Assembly: GCA_937923265.1 (NCBI GenBank)
Contig: CALAJY010000013.1
Location: 1-5,722, forward strand
Direction of reading: 5' to 3'
Source of the DNA: an uncultured Tissierellia bacterium
GTDB taxonomy: Bacteria; Bacillota; Clostridia; Tissierellales; Peptoniphilaceae
Length of the DNA: 5,722 nucleotides
Shown here: positions 5,082 through 5,722 of the stretch, in pieces
How positions within the stretch are numbered: the stretch's first letter is position 1
Layout: each line of letters starts with the position of its first letter
Position numbers and translations under genes: made by a program
The notes under the pieces: model-generated
Databases searched by the model: none
Seen by the model: the letters and a program-made list of their open reading frames with translations, nothing else
What the model was told of the DNA's origin: nothing

Positions 5082-5722
5082 CTACTCTTCTTCCTTTCTG
5101 CTTACCAGGTAGAGACCGACAGCGGCAATCACCATGGCGAGTCCGATTCCATAGACACCATAGTCGCCCGTAGCAGGCGTTGCCGTGGTTCTTCTGGTGG
5201 TTCTCGTAGAGGAACATCCCTGTCCGGAACCATTCTGATTATTCGTACCGGACGGAGTTTGCGACTGTTCTTCTTTCTGTGCCAACGCATAGATCGAGAA
5301 GGTCTTGCCCTCAAAGACAATCTTTCCGTTGACAACCTTGCTCGCCAATTTCTCCGGCTTGGTCTGCCCATCCGCAAAGTGATAAACCTCTACCTTATCC
5401 GCATTGAGTCCCTTCGGGCTCATGGTAAGGGTTACCGCCTTCTTCGGCTGAACGGGCTTTCCATCCTTTAAGAACTGAATGTCGTACGCTAAGGTCCGAT
5501 AGCCGTCCAGTTTCACGCCTTCCACTTCTTTCACGACCATAACAACCTCACCATCGAAAGCATCCTCATCAAAGGCTGCCAGGACCTGGTGGTCCTTGTC
5601 CTCAATCTGTACCCGCTTGGTTGTGGGAGTGGTCGGCTCTTCCGTTCCGGGATTCGGCTCGGGATCCGTGCCGGGGTTCGGTTCCGGATCGGTGCCGGGG
5701 TTCGGCTCGGGATCCGTGCCGG
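5082..5722 (-). CDS. Cell-wall anchored surface protein, C-terminal part
   Basis: The gene enters from the right edge; 212 complete codons are visible and the N-terminus is missing. In order: at least three GTDPEPNP repeats (codons 5649-5720), forming a rigid acidic Pro-rich stalk; a Thr/Pro linker; a domain of about 110 residues rich in beta-type stretches (from VQIEDKD to FSIYALAQ), like the modules near the ends of many Firmicutes adhesins; a Ser/Thr/Asn-rich linker; TPATG (codons 5166-5180); a hydrophobic helix (about 5103-5153); and a tail SRKEEE. This order is a sortase signal, but Thr replaces the usual Leu of LPXTG. A sortase should cut between T and G and link the protein to peptidoglycan. 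The linker is odd in holding a Cys and three Arg just before the anchor (GCSSTRTTRRTT). The ligand or function is unknown. Confidence 0.85.
   Translation of the reverse strand, partial: GTDPEPNPGTDPEPNPGTDPEPNPGTEEPTTPTTKRVQIEDKDHQVLAAFDEDAFDGEVVMVVKEVEGVKLDGYRTLAYDIQFLKDGKPVQPKKAVTLTMSPKGLNADKVEVYHFADGQTKPEKLASKVVNGKIVFEGKTFSIYALAQKEEQSQTPSGTNNQNGSGQGCSSTRTTRRTTATPATGDYGVYGIGLAMVIAAVGLYLVSRKEEE
5649..5722 (-). repeat. Tandem 24-nt repeat encoding GTDPEPNP
   Basis: Three full units (5697-5720, 5673-5696 and 5649-5672) plus a partial Pro codon at the edge. All encode identical amino acids. The first and third units differ at one synonymous base, while the middle unit differs from the first at three synonymous bases (ACC, CCG and GAA codons). 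The array continues past the window, so its copy number cannot be read. Confidence 0.9.

Noticed and set aside
1..5722. CRISPR arrays, tRNA genes, insertion sequences or attachment sites
   Set aside because: I saw no regularly spaced repeats, cloverleaf sequences, transposase motifs or flanking direct repeats.

Overview
The window looks like the chromosome of a Gram-positive bacterium of the Firmicutes (Bacillota). The signs are AGGAGG-type ribosome binding sites, TTGACA/TATAAT-type promoters, short stem plus U-run terminators, a sortase-anchored surface protein and a peptidoglycan cross-bridge type ATP-grasp ligase. An Erysipelotrichia or lactic-acid-bacterium relative is my guess only. Base composition is uneven: positions 1-394 are very AT-rich and non-coding, 395-3543 is intermediate, and 3590-5722 is visibly richer in GC.

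Left edge (1-394): there is no gene here. On the minus strand there are two strong promoters about 96 bp apart (P1 201-229 and P2 105-133), followed by a boxA-like leader (57-75). This is the usual layout in front of a Firmicutes rRNA operon, so a 16S rRNA gene probably begins just left of the window. On the plus strand a promoter (318-346), with an inverted repeat over its -35, faces the next operon.

Centre (395-3543, plus strand): a three-gene operon resembling lactococcin 972-type bacteriocin loci. It encodes a secreted peptide precursor (395-810), an FtsX-like large membrane protein of the DUF1430 'bacteriocin-associated integral membrane protein' type (858-2873), and an ABC ATPase (2870-3543). 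All three are broken. I count five single-base frame breaks, each repaired by adding one base, four of them in an A or T run and one within a hairpin with A7/T7 flanks (1024-1057). Two in-frame TAA codons (2640-2642 and 3040-3042) add to this. The nonsense codons and the intact neighbouring genes favour real decay over base-calling error. The reconstructed proteins would be 138, 672 and 224 aa. A strong terminator (809-841) separates the peptide gene from the transporter genes, as expected if the peptide was made in excess.

Right half (3550-5722, minus strand): a bidirectional terminator (3550-3605) separates the converging units. Then come an intact ATP-grasp ligase closely resembling enterococcal D-aspartate ligase (3631-4896, GTG start), a terminator, and the C-terminal 212 codons of a cell-wall surface protein. 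That protein has GTDPEPNP repeats, a beta-type domain, a TPATG sortase-like motif, a membrane helix and a charged tail. Both genes act at the cell envelope, but the terminator between them suggests separate transcription.
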